From positions 1-53,870 of the forward strand of contig NZ_JADDJF010000022.1 in the NCBI RefSeq assembly GCF_017811755.1: DNA of 53,870 bases, given 5' to 3'. The notes below the pieces were generated by a model. The model was not told where the DNA came from, made no database searches, and worked only from the letters and a program-made list of their open reading frames with translations. This document shows, one piece after another, positions 39,522-50,223 of this stretch. Source of the stretch: Pararhodobacter sp. SW119. GTDB taxonomy: Bacteria > Pseudomonadota > Alphaproteobacteria > Rhodobacterales > Rhodobacteraceae. The translations under genes were made by a program, and so were the position numbers. How positions within the stretch are numbered: position 1 is the first letter of the stretch; every line of letters begins with the position of its first letter.

Positions 39522-41297
39522 CTAGCGCAAGGCGAGGGCCCGTTCAATCTCTGCCGTGCTCTGCGGACGCAGTCCCAGTAGCGGCGCGGTCCGGCGCACG
39601 ATCTCGGCGGTGACCGGCACGACCGTCCAACCCGCCGTTCGGCGCACCTCGGCCCCCGATGCCTCGGACGGTTCATCAAGTGTGACGATGATGACATAGC
39701 GCGGCTCGTGGATCGGGAAGGCCCCCGCGAAGGTGGCGATCACGCGATCCCGGTGATAGCCGCCCTGGGGATTGGGCTTGTCCGCCGTCCCGGTCTTGCC
39801 ACCGACCGCGTATCCCTCGACCTCGGCCATCGAGGCCGTCCCCCGGGTTACTGTCTCGCGCATCAGTTGCCGCATGATCGCCGAGGTCCGCTCCGAAAGC
39901 AGCCGTTCTCCGGGCACCGCGTCGGGCCGGCGCAGCAATGTTGGCGTCACCTTGCGGCCACCGTTCACCAGCGCGGCATAGGCAGCGGCGACATGCACCG
40001 GTGAGGTGGACAGCCCGTGCCCATAAGCGATCGTCATCGAAGACAGTTCCCGCCAGCGTTCCGGGAACATGGGCCGCGCGCGCGCGCTTTCGGCAAGTTC
40101 GATCTGCGCGATATCGAGAAAGCCGAACCGGTCGAGGAATTCGCGCTGGCGCTCGGGGCCGATCATCTGCGCCAGCCGCGCGGTCCCGATGTTCGACGAG
40201 CGCACGAATACGTCGGCGACCGAGGCTTGCGGCCCCAGCGAGCGGAAATCGTTTATGGTGAAGCGCGATACCCGCATCGGCCCGCGGGTGTCCACCATCG
40301 TGTCCGTCCGCACAAGGCCCAGCTCCAGCGCCTGCGCGACCGGGAACGCCTTCATCACCGAGCCGAGTTCGTACACCCCCTGCAGCGCGTGGTTGAAGAT
40401 CGGGCTGTCGGTCGGATTGCCCTCGGTCGGCGGCGGCGGTCGGTTGTTGGGATCGAAATCGGGAAGCGAGACCATGGTGACGATCTCGCCCGAGGACGCG
40501 TCCATGATCAGGGCCGACCCGGCGCGCGCATTCAGCATCCGAATGCCGCCTTCCAGCACTTCTGCGGCGACCGCTTGCACCGATATATCGAGCGACAACT
40601 GCAGCGGCGCATCGGCGCGGCTCGGGTCGCGCAACCGCTCTTCCATCCGGTGCTCGATTCCGGCGACGCCGATGATCTCGGCGGCGGTCACGCCCTGCTG
40701 GCCATAGCTGGCGCCCCCCAGAACATGCGCGGCAAGCCGCCCGTTCGGGTAAAGCCGCATCTCGCGGCGTCCGAAAAGCAGCCCCGGTTCGCCGATGTCG
40801 TGCACCGCTTGCTGCTGTTCCGGCGAAAGGCGTGCACGCAGCCAGACGAAGCGGCGATTGGGGTCGGTCAGACGTGTCGTCAACTGCTCGGCGTTCAGGT
40901 CGGGAAAGATCTGCGCCAGTTGCCGGGCAGCGCGTTCGCCGTCGACCATATGGCGCATCTCGGCATAAAGGGCGTTGGTGACAAGGTTCGTCGCCATCAG
41001 CCGGCCATTGCGATCGACGATGTCGGATCGGTGGGCCGCGATCTGCTCGGGCTGGTAGCGCGCCGGCTCCTCGGGCGGGGTCATGGCCAAGAGGCCCATC
41101 CGCGCGGCGATCAGCGCATAGCCCATGAAGAAGAGCGCGGCGAGGAAAAGCAGCCGCCATTCCGCCCGCCGCCGGGCGACATCGCGCATCTGCTCATGGC
41201 GCAGGCGCAGGTTCTCGCGCTCGATGTAAAGCGGATTGCGCCCTTGCGCGCGGGCATCCAGAACGCGGGCCAGGGGTCGCAGGGGAACACGGGTCAC
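39522..41297 (-). CDS. ftsI: Division-specific transpeptidase (PBP3)
   Basis: A 591-residue class B penicillin-binding protein that cross-links septal peptidoglycan. One membrane helix (LLFLAALFFMGYALIAARM) follows a cytosolic tail of about 48 residues. The dimerisation domain is followed by the catalytic motifs: Ser in ELGSVMKAFP (SxxK), RSSNIG (SxN) and GGKTGTADK (KTG). The start is a GTG overlapping the ftsL stop as GTGA. It is part of the mraZ-led operon. Confidence 0.95.
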   Translation of the reverse strand: MTRVPLRPLARVLDARAQGRNPLYIERENLRLRHEQMRDVARRRAEWRLLFLAALFFMGYALIAARMGLLAMTPPEEPARYQPEQIAAHRSDIVDRNGRLMATNLVTNALYAEMRHMVDGERAARQLAQIFPDLNAEQLTTRLTDPNRRFVWLRARLSPEQQQAVHDIGEPGLLFGRREMRLYPNGRLAAHVLGGASYGQQGVTAAEIIGVAGIEHRMEERLRDPSRADAPLQLSLDISVQAVAAEVLEGGIRMLNARAGSALIMDASSGEIVTMVSLPDFDPNNRPPPPTEGNPTDSPIFNHALQGVYELGSVMKAFPVAQALELGLVRTDTMVDTRGPMRVSRFTINDFRSLGPQASVADVFVRSSNIGTARLAQMIGPERQREFLDRFGFLDIAQIELAESARARPMFPERWRELSSMTIAYGHGLSTSPVHVAAAYAALVNGGRKVTPTLLRRPDAVPGERLLSERTSAIMRQLMRETVTRGTASMAEVEGYAVGGKTGTADKPNPQGGYHRDRVIATFAGAFPIHEPRYVIIVTLDEPSEASGAEVRRTAGWTVVPVTAEIVRRTAPLLGLRPQSTAEIERALALR

Positions 41298-41626
41298 AGC
41301 GGCGGCTCCTCATCCTCGGTCGGATCATCCAGCGCGGCCGGCATCGGATAGGCGACTTCCTCGATCCGTCCGTATTGTGCGCCCGACAACGGCAGAAGCC
41401 GCATGCGCATGAAGTTCATCTTCGTCAGTTCCTGCAGGCGCTCGGGCCGGCTCAGATACGCCCATTCGGCCCGTTGCACGCCGATCGCCTCGCGCAGGCT
41501 CTGGATCTCGCGGTGCAGCTCGCGCAGTTCCGCCATCGCCTGCTGGGTCTTGTGATTTTCATTGTAGGCCCAGACGGCGAGGCCGATCACGCTCAAGGCA
41601 GAAAGCAGGTAGAGCAGTCCTCGCAT
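41294..41626 (-). CDS. ftsL: Cell division protein FtsL
   Basis: A 110-residue bitopic protein with one N-terminal helix (LLYLLSALSVIGLAVWAYN) and a periplasmic coiled coil (KTQQAMAELRELHREIQSLREAI), ending in a proline/acidic tail. FtsL joins FtsB and FtsQ to activate FtsWI. It sits between rsmH and ftsI as expected, with overlaps at both ends. The family is poorly conserved, so position and layout carry the call. Confidence 0.9.
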   Translation of the reverse strand: MRGLLYLLSALSVIGLAVWAYNENHKTQQAMAELRELHREIQSLREAIGVQRAEWAYLSRPERLQELTKMNFMRMRLLPLSGAQYGRIEEVAYPMPAALDDPTEDEEPPL

Positions 41627-42618
41627 CAGCGGTCTTCCTCAAGCACGGGTTGCGGCAGGCCAAGCGCGGTGCGGTCGACGGGTCCGGCGGGGACCTCGGT
41701 CCGCCGGGCGATGCGCAGCTTGGCCGAGCGGGCGCGGGGGTTGGCGGCAATCTCTTCCGCGTCGGGGGCGACGGCCCGGCGGGTCAGAAGCGTGAACCGC
41801 GCGGGATCGGGGGTGATCTCGGGCGCATGGCGGCTACCGCCGCCGCCCTGCCCCGCGCGCATTTGCAGGAATCGCTTGACGACGCGATCCTCCAGCGAAT
41901 GAAAGGTCACCACGGCCAGCACGCCGCCGGGTTTCAGCGCCCGTTCCGCCGCTTCAAGCCCGGCGACCAGTTCGTTGAACTCGGCGTTGACCGCGATTCG
42001 GATCGCCTGAAAGCTTCGCGTCGCGGGATGGATCTGCCCGGGCTTCGGCCGCGGCAGGCAGCGCGCGACAATCTCGGCAAGTTGCAGGGTCGAGGATATC
42101 GGCACTTCAGCCCGCGCGGCGACGATCGCGCGCGCGATCCGCCGCGATGCCCGTTCCTCGCCGAAATGGAACAGGATGTCGGCTAGCGTCGCTTCAGATG
42201 CGGTATTCACCAGATCGGCCGCGCTGGGGCCCTCCTGGCTCATCCGCATGTCCAGCGGACCTTCGCGCGTGAAGGAAAAGCCGCGTTCCGCCTGATCCAG
42301 CTGCATGGAGGAAACGCCCAGATCCAGCACCACGCCGTCCAGCGGCGCGGCGGCATGGATGTCGAGTTCGGAAAAATTGCCCCGCACCAGCTGCAGGCGT
42401 CCTCCGAACTCCGCGCCCCAGTCCCGCGCCAAATCCAGCGCCAGCGGGTCGCGGTCGACCCCGATGACGCGCTCGGCGCCCGCCGCCAGCAAGGCGCGGG
42501 CGTAACCGCCAGCCCCCAGCGTGCCGTCCAGCCAAAGCCCGCCGATCGGCACCGCCGCCTCGATCAGCGGGCCGATCAGGACCGGAACATGCGGGGCGTC
42601 GCCTCGGCGCGTCGGCAT
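41626..42618 (-). CDS. rsmH: 16S rRNA (cytosine(1402)-N(4))-methyltransferase
   Basis: A 330-residue RsmH (MraW) that methylates C1402 in the decoding centre. The SAM site is [19 protein letters not shown]; other family stretches are [23 protein letters not shown] (seen as [12 protein letters not shown]) and [15 protein letters not shown]. Two ATGs lie side by side (42621 and 42618); the second is better spaced from GGA. It starts a few bases after the mraZ stop. Confidence 0.95.
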   Translation of the reverse strand: MPTRRGDAPHVPVLIGPLIEAAVPIGGLWLDGTLGAGGYARALLAAGAERVIGVDRDPLALDLARDWGAEFGGRLQLVRGNFSELDIHAAAPLDGVVLDLGVSSMQLDQAERGFSFTREGPLDMRMSQEGPSAADLVNTASEATLADILFHFGEERASRRIARAIVAARAEVPISSTLQLAEIVARCLPRPKPGQIHPATRSFQAIRIAVNAEFNELVAGLEAAERALKPGGVLAVVTFHSLEDRVVKRFLQMRAGQGGGGSRHAPEITPDPARFTLLTRRAVAPDAEEIAANPRARSAKLRIARRTEVPAGPVDRTALGLPQPVLEEDR

Positions 42619-42628
42619 CATCCTTCCA

Positions 42629-43135
42629 TCATGGCTCGTCAGGCAAATCGGGCAGCAGCATGTTCGGATCGAAATCCTCGTCCTGCGCGTCGAGCCAGGC
42701 ATCGGCCTTGGCGCGCTCTTCGGCATCGTAGGTTTCGGGTTTCCACAATTCGAAATGATCGCCGGCGGCGATGAAGAACGCCGCCTCGCCCAGATCCAGT
42801 TTCTCGCGCAGCTTCGAGGGCAGGATGATCCGCCCGTCGTCATCGACCTGCGTCGGGAAGGAATGGCCGTGATATATGCGTTCCAGAACCTTGCGTTCCG
42901 GCGAGCCCATCTTCATCCGGTCGATGCGGCGGTCGATCTTCTCGATCGCCTCGATGGTGAAGCAGTCCAGCCGCTTCTGCCGGTCGGTACCATAGACGAT
43001 GACCAGGTTGGGCCGCAGACCGTCACGCCATTCGGGATCGCCCGCCTCGACCACACGCCGAAAAAGGGCCGGGACCGACACCCTGCCCTTCGCATCCACC
43101 TTCTGGTGATATTCGCCGCGAAATCTGCGCAACAC
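42629..43135 (-). CDS. mraZ: Transcriptional regulator MraZ
   Basis: A 168-residue MraZ with two copies of the AbrB-like fold. The first repeat is [24 protein letters not shown] and the second includes [21 protein letters not shown] (each given in part: [20 protein letters not shown]). MraZ binds direct repeats upstream of its own operon and controls the division and wall genes. The start is a GTG ([11 protein letters not shown]) with GAGG ten bases upstream. It leads the cluster and lies 33 bases after the terminator of its own leader. Confidence 0.94.
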   Translation of the reverse strand: MLRRFRGEYHQKVDAKGRVSVPALFRRVVEAGDPEWRDGLRPNLVIVYGTDRQKRLDCFTIEAIEKIDRRIDRMKMGSPERKVLERIYHGHSFPTQVDDDGRIILPSKLREKLDLGEAAFFIAAGDHFELWKPETYDAEERAKADAWLDAQDEDFDPNMLLPDLPDEP

Positions 43136-43167
43136 GCCGACTGTGCCTCACTGCCCGCCCCGCCAAT

Positions 43168-43360
43168 GAAAACGGCGGCCGGGCTGCTGCCACTGCCCGA
43201 ACCGCCGCCCTCGTTCCCATCTCTGGGTGCCCGGCTTGCGCAAACCTCCTGGGGGGGGATTTCTGCTCGCTTGCGCGCCGGATCTTTCGTCTTCGGGATT
43301 GCGGGGTGCCTGTATGAAACCTGCTTGGTTCGTTTTTTTGTTGTCCGCTTTCCGATAGCC
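43168..43360 (-). ncRNA. mraZ leader RNA, UpsM-like
   Basis: The leader before mraZ ends in an intrinsic-terminator-like structure. In Rhodobacter sphaeroides the mraZ 5' leader is terminated and processed to the abundant sRNA UpsM (about 206 nt). Here a start near 43356 (candidate TTGCGT at 43386-43391 and CATCTT at 43363-43368) would give about 190 nt. A longer start from the promoter at 43475-43503 would give about 300 nt. The 5' end is therefore not fixed, and homology is argued from position and terminator, not sequence alignment. Confidence 0.6.
43169..43207 (-). terminator. Terminator within the mraZ leader
   Basis: On the minus strand CGGCGG pairs with CCGCCG, with an inner GGGC/GCCC stem, and is followed at once by TTTTC. 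It lies 33 bases before the mraZ start, so most transcripts could stop before the division genes. Confidence 0.75.
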
Positions 43361-43474
43361 AGAAGATGACATGGCACTTCATGGTACGCAATGGGAATTT
43401 ATGGTCCGACCACGATTTTCTTGCCGGCTTCCCTTTGTTCCACAGCATCTGGGACGCCACATCTCGCCCCACCA

Positions 43475-43503
43475 ACTATATGTTGAGTGAATCCAGAATA
43501 CAA
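43475..43503 (-). promoter_or_regulatory. Candidate upstream promoter of the mraZ cluster
   Basis: On the minus strand TTGTAT (43498-43503) and TATAGT (43475-43480) are 17 bases apart, a good sigma-70 layout. Just downstream is GTGGGGCGAGATGTGG, two GTGG units 12 bp apart, which loosely recall MraZ operator repeats. The gap 43361-43719 has no convincing gene. Confidence 0.45.
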
Positions 43504-43719
43504 CCACAAGATGAAACCGTGGCAATTCGAGTGCCTTAACCACCCCGAAACCATGATCCAGGGCGAGTCTGTGGCAACCCCGCAACAGATTCCCGGCGAA
43601 ACCCACATGCAACGCATCGAATCGCTGCGGGCGGCCGAATCGCACCGGTGCCATGCGGTTCCAGACAGGATCGGATGACAGGCCGTGGCGGCGGGTGCCG
43701 CAAGACCCGCGCGCGGGAG

Positions 43720-44814
43720 TCAGACGCTCGATTCGATCAGTCGACGCGCCATCCGGCGGTAGGCGTCGGCGACCGGACTGTCGGTCGCCGCAACCGGCAC
43801 GCCGCCATCCCCCGACAGTCGCACCTCGACCGAGATCGGCAGCGCGCCGAGGAACGGCAGGCCAAGCTTCTCGGCCTCGCGCTGCACGCCGCCCTCGCCG
43901 AAGATATGCTCCTCGTGTCCGCATTTCGGACAGATGAAGGTCGACATGTTCTCGATCAGGCCCAGAACCGGTGTCTTCAGCGTCTGGAACGCCCGCAGCG
44001 CCTTGCGCGCATCCAGAAGCGCCACGTCCTGCGGGGTCGAGACGACGATTGCCCCCGTGACCTGAAACTTCTGGCAAAGCGTCAGCTGGATATCGCCCGT
44101 GCCCGGCGGCATGTCGACGATCAGCGCGTCCAGTTCGCCCCATTGCACCTGGGTGAGCAACTGCTGAAGCGCGCCCATCAGCATCGGGCCGCGCCAGATC
44201 ACCGCGTCATCCTCTTTCATCATCAGCCCGATCGAGATCATGGTGACCCCGTGCGCCTGAAGCGGAATGATCGTCTTGCCGTCCGGCGAGGCGGGGCGCT
44301 GGGTCACGCCCATCATGCGCGGCTGGCTGGGTCCGTAGATATCCGCGTCCAGCAGGCCGACGCGCCAGCCCTCCCGCGCCAATGCCACGGCCAGATTGGA
44401 GGATACGGTGGACTTGCCCACGCCCCCCTTGCCTGAACCGATGGCGATCAGCCGCTTGACGCCCGGCACGGCCTGCGGGCCGGCGCTTGCCGTCGGATGG
44501 CGGCCAATCTTCAGCGACGGCGCCTCTCCCGGCGGCGGGGCGCGGCGGGCGGCGGGCGCATGCGCGGTCAGCGCCACGCTGACGCGCTCCACCCCGGGAA
44601 GATCGCGCACCACGGCCTCGGCCCTGGACCGCACGGGTTCAAGGGTTCTGGCGGCTTCGGGCGATTCGGCCTCGATGACAAAGCGTACCGCGCCCTGTTC
44701 GACGACCAGCGCCCGCACCAGATCGCGCGAGACCAGATTTCCGCCATCCGGCAATTGCACCAGACTGAGCGCGTCGAGCACATCTTCACGCCGGGTTTCA
44801 GAGGGGGTGCGCAT
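43720..44814 (-). CDS. mrp: Mrp/ApbC-type iron-sulfur cluster carrier ATPase
   Basis: A 364-residue P-loop protein that carries and transfers iron-sulfur clusters. An N-terminal MIP18/DUF59-like domain (about 1-95) precedes the deviant Walker [18 protein letters not shown]. Other motifs are [16 protein letters not shown] and [13 protein letters not shown]. The cluster-binding CxxC is [14 protein letters not shown]. The ATG has AAGGAG six bases upstream, which rules out the longer frame. It is divergent from the DUF1127 gene. Confidence 0.95.
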   Translation of the reverse strand: MRTPSETRREDVLDALSLVQLPDGGNLVSRDLVRALVVEQGAVRFVIEAESPEAARTLEPVRSRAEAVVRDLPGVERVSVALTAHAPAARRAPPPGEAPSLKIGRHPTASAGPQAVPGVKRLIAIGSGKGGVGKSTVSSNLAVALAREGWRVGLLDADIYGPSQPRMMGVTQRPASPDGKTIIPLQAHGVTMISIGLMMKEDDAVIWRGPMLMGALQQLLTQVQWGELDALIVDMPPGTGDIQLTLCQKFQVTGAIVVSTPQDVALLDARKALRAFQTLKTPVLGLIENMSTFICPKCGHEEHIFGEGGVQREAEKLGLPFLGALPISVEVRLSGDGGVPVAATDSPVADAYRRMARRLIESSV

Positions 44815-45002
44815 CCGCGTCTCCTTGACTTTCGCGCCGGAAGTCCCATGCGCCTTGATCTGCCCCATACCTGTGCACTTTCGCGCGGCGGACAAGGGCA
44901 TTTAGCTGACCTCCGCGCCTTCGCGATCCGGGCAGAACCGGTCAGATCATGAGCGAACACGCTGATTTCCGGTTAAAATTTACGCAACGTCACCATGTTA
45001 CC

Positions 45003-45023
45003 GCTGCATAGCTGCAATGCAGC
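45003..45023. promoter_or_regulatory. Inverted repeat upstream of the DUF1127/CcsR locus
   Basis: GCTGCAT and ATGCAGC are perfect 7-bp arms around a 7-base spacer. It lies just before the candidate promoter at 45033-45060 and could bind an activator or repressor of the stress locus. No regulator is assigned. Confidence 0.4.
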
Positions 45024-45032
45024 AATTAGGGA

Positions 45033-45060
45033 TTGTGCGGATGCAGCATCGGGTCCATCT
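45033..45060 (+). promoter_or_regulatory. Candidate RpoH-type promoter of the DUF1127/CcsR locus
   Basis: TTGTGC (45033-45038) and CCATCT (45055-45060) are 16 bases apart. The -10 fits the CYATNT form reported for RpoH-type promoters in Rhodobacter, and the R. sphaeroides locus is known to depend on RpoHI/RpoHII. The transcript would have a leader of about 60 bases before the ATG. Confidence 0.4.
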
Positions 45061-45125
45061 TCACTGCAACACGGCGCACAAAGAACCTGAACGGCCTGCG
45101 TCTGAAACGGAAGCGAGCACTCGAA

Positions 45126-45344
45126 ATGGCGTATCTGACGCAGACAACCGGTCGGGAAGGCTTGTTCGACAAGGTCAGGTCGATGCTGCCGGCGGTTGTC
45201 GATACTTGGCAAAGCGCACAGCGGTTCCGCCAGACCTACGCGGAACTGGACGCCTTGAGCACGCGCGAGTTGTCGGACCTTGGCCTTTCGCGCTCAATGA
45301 TCACACGCGTGGCCTACGAGGCCGCCTACGGGCCGAAGGCCTGA
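45126..45344 (+). CDS. ccaF1: DUF1127 protein, CcaF1-like
   Basis: A 72-residue protein with the DUF1127 (YjiS-like) signature in its C-terminal half: FRQTYAELDALSTRELSDLGLSRSMI, seen as LDALSTRELSDLGLSRS. The start is the ATG of MAYLTQTTGREG. In Rhodobacter sphaeroides the gene before the CcsR RNAs (RSP_6037, CcaF1) encodes a small DUF1127 RNA-binding protein that affects RNA maturation and turnover. The same order here makes this the likely orthologue. The gap 44815-45125 holds divergent promoters and no other gene. Confidence 0.88.
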   Translation: MAYLTQTTGREGLFDKVRSMLPAVVDTWQSAQRFRQTYAELDALSTRELSDLGLSRSMITRVAYEAAYGPKA

Positions 45345-45381
45345 ACGAATTCCGAACCGCCCGCGGGTGGTTCGACATCAG

Positions 45382-45415
45382 ACGTTGGGCCCCTCCTCCT
45401 CCCTGGGTCCTTCGT
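45382..45415 (+). ncRNA. ccsR1: CcsR-type stem-loop 1
   Basis: Stem GGGCCC (45387-45392) with GGGTCC (45405-45410), loop CTCCTCCTCCCT, and an outer ACG/CGT helix across a small internal loop. The loop is complementary to AGGGAGGAGG-type Shine-Dalgarno sequences. First of four such RNAs after the DUF1127 gene. The bounds given cover the hairpin; transcript ends are not visible. Confidence 0.82.
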
Positions 45416-45417
45416 AA

Positions 45418-45451
45418 GGACGGTCGCCCTCCTCCTCCCTGGCGGCTGTTC
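45418..45451 (+). ncRNA. ccsR2: CcsR-type stem-loop 2
   Basis: An 11-bp stem (45418-45428 with 45441-45451, with several G-U pairs) presents the same CTCCTCCTCCCT loop. The stem sequence (GTCGCC/GGCGGC at the top) differs from the other three copies while pairing is kept, which supports a functional RNA. Confidence 0.82.
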
Positions 45452-45464
45452 GGAAAAGACGGTA

Positions 45465-45488
45465 CGGCCCCTCCTCCTCCCTGGGTCG
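45465..45488 (+). ncRNA. ccsR3: CcsR-type stem-loop 3
   Basis: Stem CGGCCC (45465-45470) with GGGTCG (45483-45488), loop CTCCTCCTCCCT. Spaced 42 bases from copy 2 and 39 from copy 4, measured between loops. Confidence 0.82.
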
Positions 45489-45500
45489 GCCGGCATCGGC

Positions 45501-45543
45501 GCGGTTGCCCTCCTCCTCCCTCGGCAGCCGCGCCTTTTCTTTT
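45501..45543 (+). ncRNA. ccsR4: CcsR-type stem-loop 4 with terminator tail
   Basis: A 9-bp stem GCGGTTGCC (45501-45509) with GGCAGCCGC (45523-45531) and the CTCCTCCTCCCT loop plus one extra C. The tail GCCTTTTCTTTTC follows, so this hairpin probably also ends the transcript of the whole locus. Confidence 0.82.
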
Positions 45544-45702
45544 CGCAACGCTCCCCCGAAGCTTCTGCGGCGGCAACCGGACGTCTTGGGGTTCTTTCCC
45601 CGCGGGCGCCCGCGTCGGCCCCGCTCTGCAGGCCTCTGGCCAAAACTTTCATTGCGGTTAATTTCTGATCTTTAGCCTTCTATATCAATTATTTGGCGAA
45701 GC

Positions 45703-45716
45703 GTCCAAATTTGGAC
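45703..45716. promoter_or_regulatory. 14-bp palindrome GTCCAAATTTGGAC
   Basis: A perfect 14-bp palindrome in the convergent gap between the CcsR RNAs and uvrD (45545-45754), in an AT-rich stretch. It differs from the one at 11348-11361 only in the two central bases. Protein-binding site of unknown partner. No gene is seen in this gap. Confidence 0.45.
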
Positions 45717-45754
45717 AGTCATCGTCACAGGACGCCCCGTGGTGACCTCTCGCT

Positions 45755-48097
<2,343 letters not shown>

Positions 48098-48348
48098 GCT
48101 CTTGCCCCGCTTCTGCGTCAGGCGACTCTAGCGCAGACCGGCCGGAACGCCAAGTGCGTGTTCCTGTCTTGTTCGCGGCCGGGTTCACGTCCTGCCATCG
48201 AGGCCCTGATGCGGCCCCGAGATCCCGGCGGGCGGCGCGGCAGTGCAGGTTGACGAAAGCTTGACGCGTCGTCCGCAGGGGGCTGGCCGCGCGCGCCCGA
48301 ATAGGCGCCATGCCCTTGATATTGCAGGATTCCTGCCTGCCAGCATGT

Positions 48349-48392
48349 GTATGGCAAGCGTATGGCAAGTGTATGGCAAACGTATGGCAGTT
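48349..48392 (-). repeat. Array of four 11-bp units upstream of uvrD
   Basis: On the plus strand GTATGGCA plus three bases starts at 48349, 48360, 48371 and 48382; on the minus strand this is TGCCATAC reading toward uvrD. All four units are intact. It lies in the 402-base gap 48098-48499 between tadA and uvrD, where no gene is seen. The array near nudC (25238-25281) has the same unit, number, period and orientation. Confidence 0.72.
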
Positions 48393-48499
48393 TGCCGAGA
48401 TTTCGCCCCCTCGGGGCCGTTCGGAAGGGTTTCGGGACGCAGATGGCCTGTCCCGCGAAAACCCGCGCGGCGCCGCGACGACCTGTTTCGCGCGCGGAA

Positions 48500-48964
48500 T
48501 CAGCCACAGCCGTTCCGGCGGTTCGCGAAGAAGGCGCGGAGCAGGTCCGCGGCCTCGGTCTCGGCAATCCCGTCGTAGACATCGGGCGCGTGGTGGCATT
48601 GCGGGTGCGAAAAGACCCGCGCCCCGTGCAGCACCCCGCCGGATTTCGGATCGGACGCGCCGAAATAGAGCCGGGCGATGCGAGCGAAGGAAATCGCCGC
48701 GGCGCACATCGGGCAGGGTTCCAGCGTGACCCACAGGGTATGGCCGGGCAAACGTTCGGACCTGGCCGCCGCGCAGGCCGCGCGCAGGGCAAGAATCTCG
48801 GCATGCGCGGTCGGGTCGGACAGTTCACGCGTCCGGTTGCCAGCCTGCGCCACCACCCCGCCCGCGGGGTCCAGCACCACCGCGCCCACCGGCACCTCGC
48901 CGCGCGCGGCGGCGGCACGGGCCTCGAGCAGCGCGATTGACATGGGGGCGGCGACACGGTTCAT
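48500..48964 (-). CDS. tadA: tRNA-specific adenosine deaminase
   Basis: A 154-residue TadA that converts A34 to inosine in tRNA-Arg(ACG). The zinc ligands and proton shuttle are in TAHAEILALR and LEPCPMCAAAI. The ATG at 48964 (MNRVAAPMSIALLEAR) is chosen; an ATG seven codons in is possible. The family core starts at ALLEARAAAARGEVPVGAVV, and the end (ADLLRAFFANRR) is normal. Divergent from the pseudouridine synthase gene. Confidence 0.93.
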   Translation of the reverse strand: MNRVAAPMSIALLEARAAAARGEVPVGAVVLDPAGGVVAQAGNRTRELSDPTAHAEILALRAACAAARSERLPGHTLWVTLEPCPMCAAAISFARIARLYFGASDPKSGGVLHGARVFSHPQCHHAPDVYDGIAETEAADLLRAFFANRRNGCG

Positions 48965-49035
48965 GGGGCCTAGATGCCCGCTGCCCCCCCGCCGCGCAAG
49001 CCTGCGCAACGCAAGCCCTCCCGATCCGGTGCCCC

Positions 49036-50106
49036 ATGTCCCCTCCGCCCCGCCCCGACCAAGCCGCCCCTGCCGGCGAACGCATCGCGAAGGTGCTGGC
49101 GCGCGCCGGGGTCGCCTCGCGCCGCGCGGCAGAGGCGATGATCGCGGAAGGCCGGGTGCAGGTGAACGACCAGCGCATCGACAGCCCGGCGCTGAATGTC
49201 ACGCCGCAGGATCGCATCCTGGTCGACGGAAAGCCCCTGGCCGCGCCCGAGCCGCCGCGCCTCTGGCTCTATCACAAGCCGCTGGGCCTGGTGACCTCGG
49301 CCCGCGACGAGAAGGCCCGCCAGACCGTGTTCGAAACGCTGCCCGAGGGAATGCCGCGGGTGGTTTCGGTGGGCCGGCTGGACATCAATTCCGAAGGTCT
49401 GCTGCTGCTGACCAACGACGGGGAGTTGAAGCGCCGGCTGGAACTGCCCTCCACCGGTTGGCTGCGCCGCTACCGGGTGCGCGTGAAGGGCACGCCCGAC
49501 AACGCGCGGATGGAGCCGCTGCGCCAGGGCCTCACGGTCGAGGGGGAACGCTTCCAGCCCATGCAGGTGACGGTCGACCGCCAGCAAGGCGCGAACGCCT
49601 GGCTGACCGTCGGCATCCGCGAGGGCAAGAACCGCGAGGTGCGGCGCGCGATGGAAGCCGTGGGGCTGATCGTCAACCGGCTGATCCGCACGGGCTACGG
49701 TCCGTTCAAGCTGGGCGATCTGGCCCCCGGCGCGGTCGAGGAGGTGCGCCCGCGCGTCCTGCGCGACCAGCTCGGCCTCGATATCCCGGCGCCGCCGCCG
49801 GCCGAACCCCGCGCCGGGAAAGCAACCGGGACGACCGCCCCGCGCAAACGCCCAAGTCCGGCGCGCGCCGCCGGGCCGGGCCGCGCCGCCGACGCGGGTG
49901 CTGAGCCGGCACCGGCGGGGAAATTCCGGTCCTGGGCCACCAAAAGCCACGGAGGCCGCACCGGCGGCAGGGACGACGACACGCGCGACGGCAACAAAGC
50001 CACGACGGCACCCGGCGACGGCAAGAAGCCACGCTCGCACGGAACAAAACGCCATCAGGCGGTGACGACACCTCGAAAACCGCGCGAAAGTGGCCCGCGC
50101 CGCTAA
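49036..50106 (+). CDS. rRNA pseudouridine synthase (RsuA/RluB family)
   Basis: A 356-residue enzyme. An S4 RNA-binding domain (ERIAKVLARAGVASRRAAEAMI) precedes the catalytic domain with Asp in GRLDINSEGLLLLTNDG and the REGKNREVRRAMEAVGL motif. A disordered basic tail of about 100 residues rich in Lys, Arg, Gly and Pro follows, longer than in E. coli. RluB (U2605 of 23S) is the more likely subtype because of that tail, but RsuA or RluE cannot be ruled out. The start is the ATG at MSPPPRPDQ. Confidence 0.92.
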   Translation: MSPPPRPDQAAPAGERIAKVLARAGVASRRAAEAMIAEGRVQVNDQRIDSPALNVTPQDRILVDGKPLAAPEPPRLWLYHKPLGLVTSARDEKARQTVFETLPEGMPRVVSVGRLDINSEGLLLLTNDGELKRRLELPSTGWLRRYRVRVKGTPDNARMEPLRQGLTVEGERFQPMQVTVDRQQGANAWLTVGIREGKNREVRRAMEAVGLIVNRLIRTGYGPFKLGDLAPGAVEEVRPRVLRDQLGLDIPAPPPAEPRAGKATGTTAPRKRPSPARAAGPGRAADAGAEPAPAGKFRSWATKSHGGRTGGRDDDTRDGNKATTAPGDGKKPRSHGTKRHQAVTTPRKPRESGPRR

Positions 50107-50223
50107 GGGCGGGCCTTTCAAGGAACCGCTTGCGGGGATATATGTTGAGCCCATGCGGCGCGGCGCGGCATGGCGTCAGCGCCGCCATCCGTTTTCAGGT
50201 GGCAGTCAAGGAGGCCGGGGCCA

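Noticed and set aside
43023-43475. 150-residue frame across the mraZ leader
   Set aside because: It overlaps the terminator and the mraZ start out of frame, and is low complexity.
43487-43678. 63-residue plus-strand frame between mrp and the mraZ leader
   Set aside because: No ribosome binding site, and it covers the upstream mraZ promoter; I see no family likeness.
45326-45652. Minus-strand frames across the CcsR hairpins rich in Gly-Gly-Gly
   Set aside because: The glycine repeats are simply the antisense of the CCTCCTCC loops.
45703-45716. Intrinsic terminator for uvrD or the CcsR locus
   Set aside because: The palindrome has no loop and no T-run; copy 4 of the CcsR hairpins already serves as a terminator.
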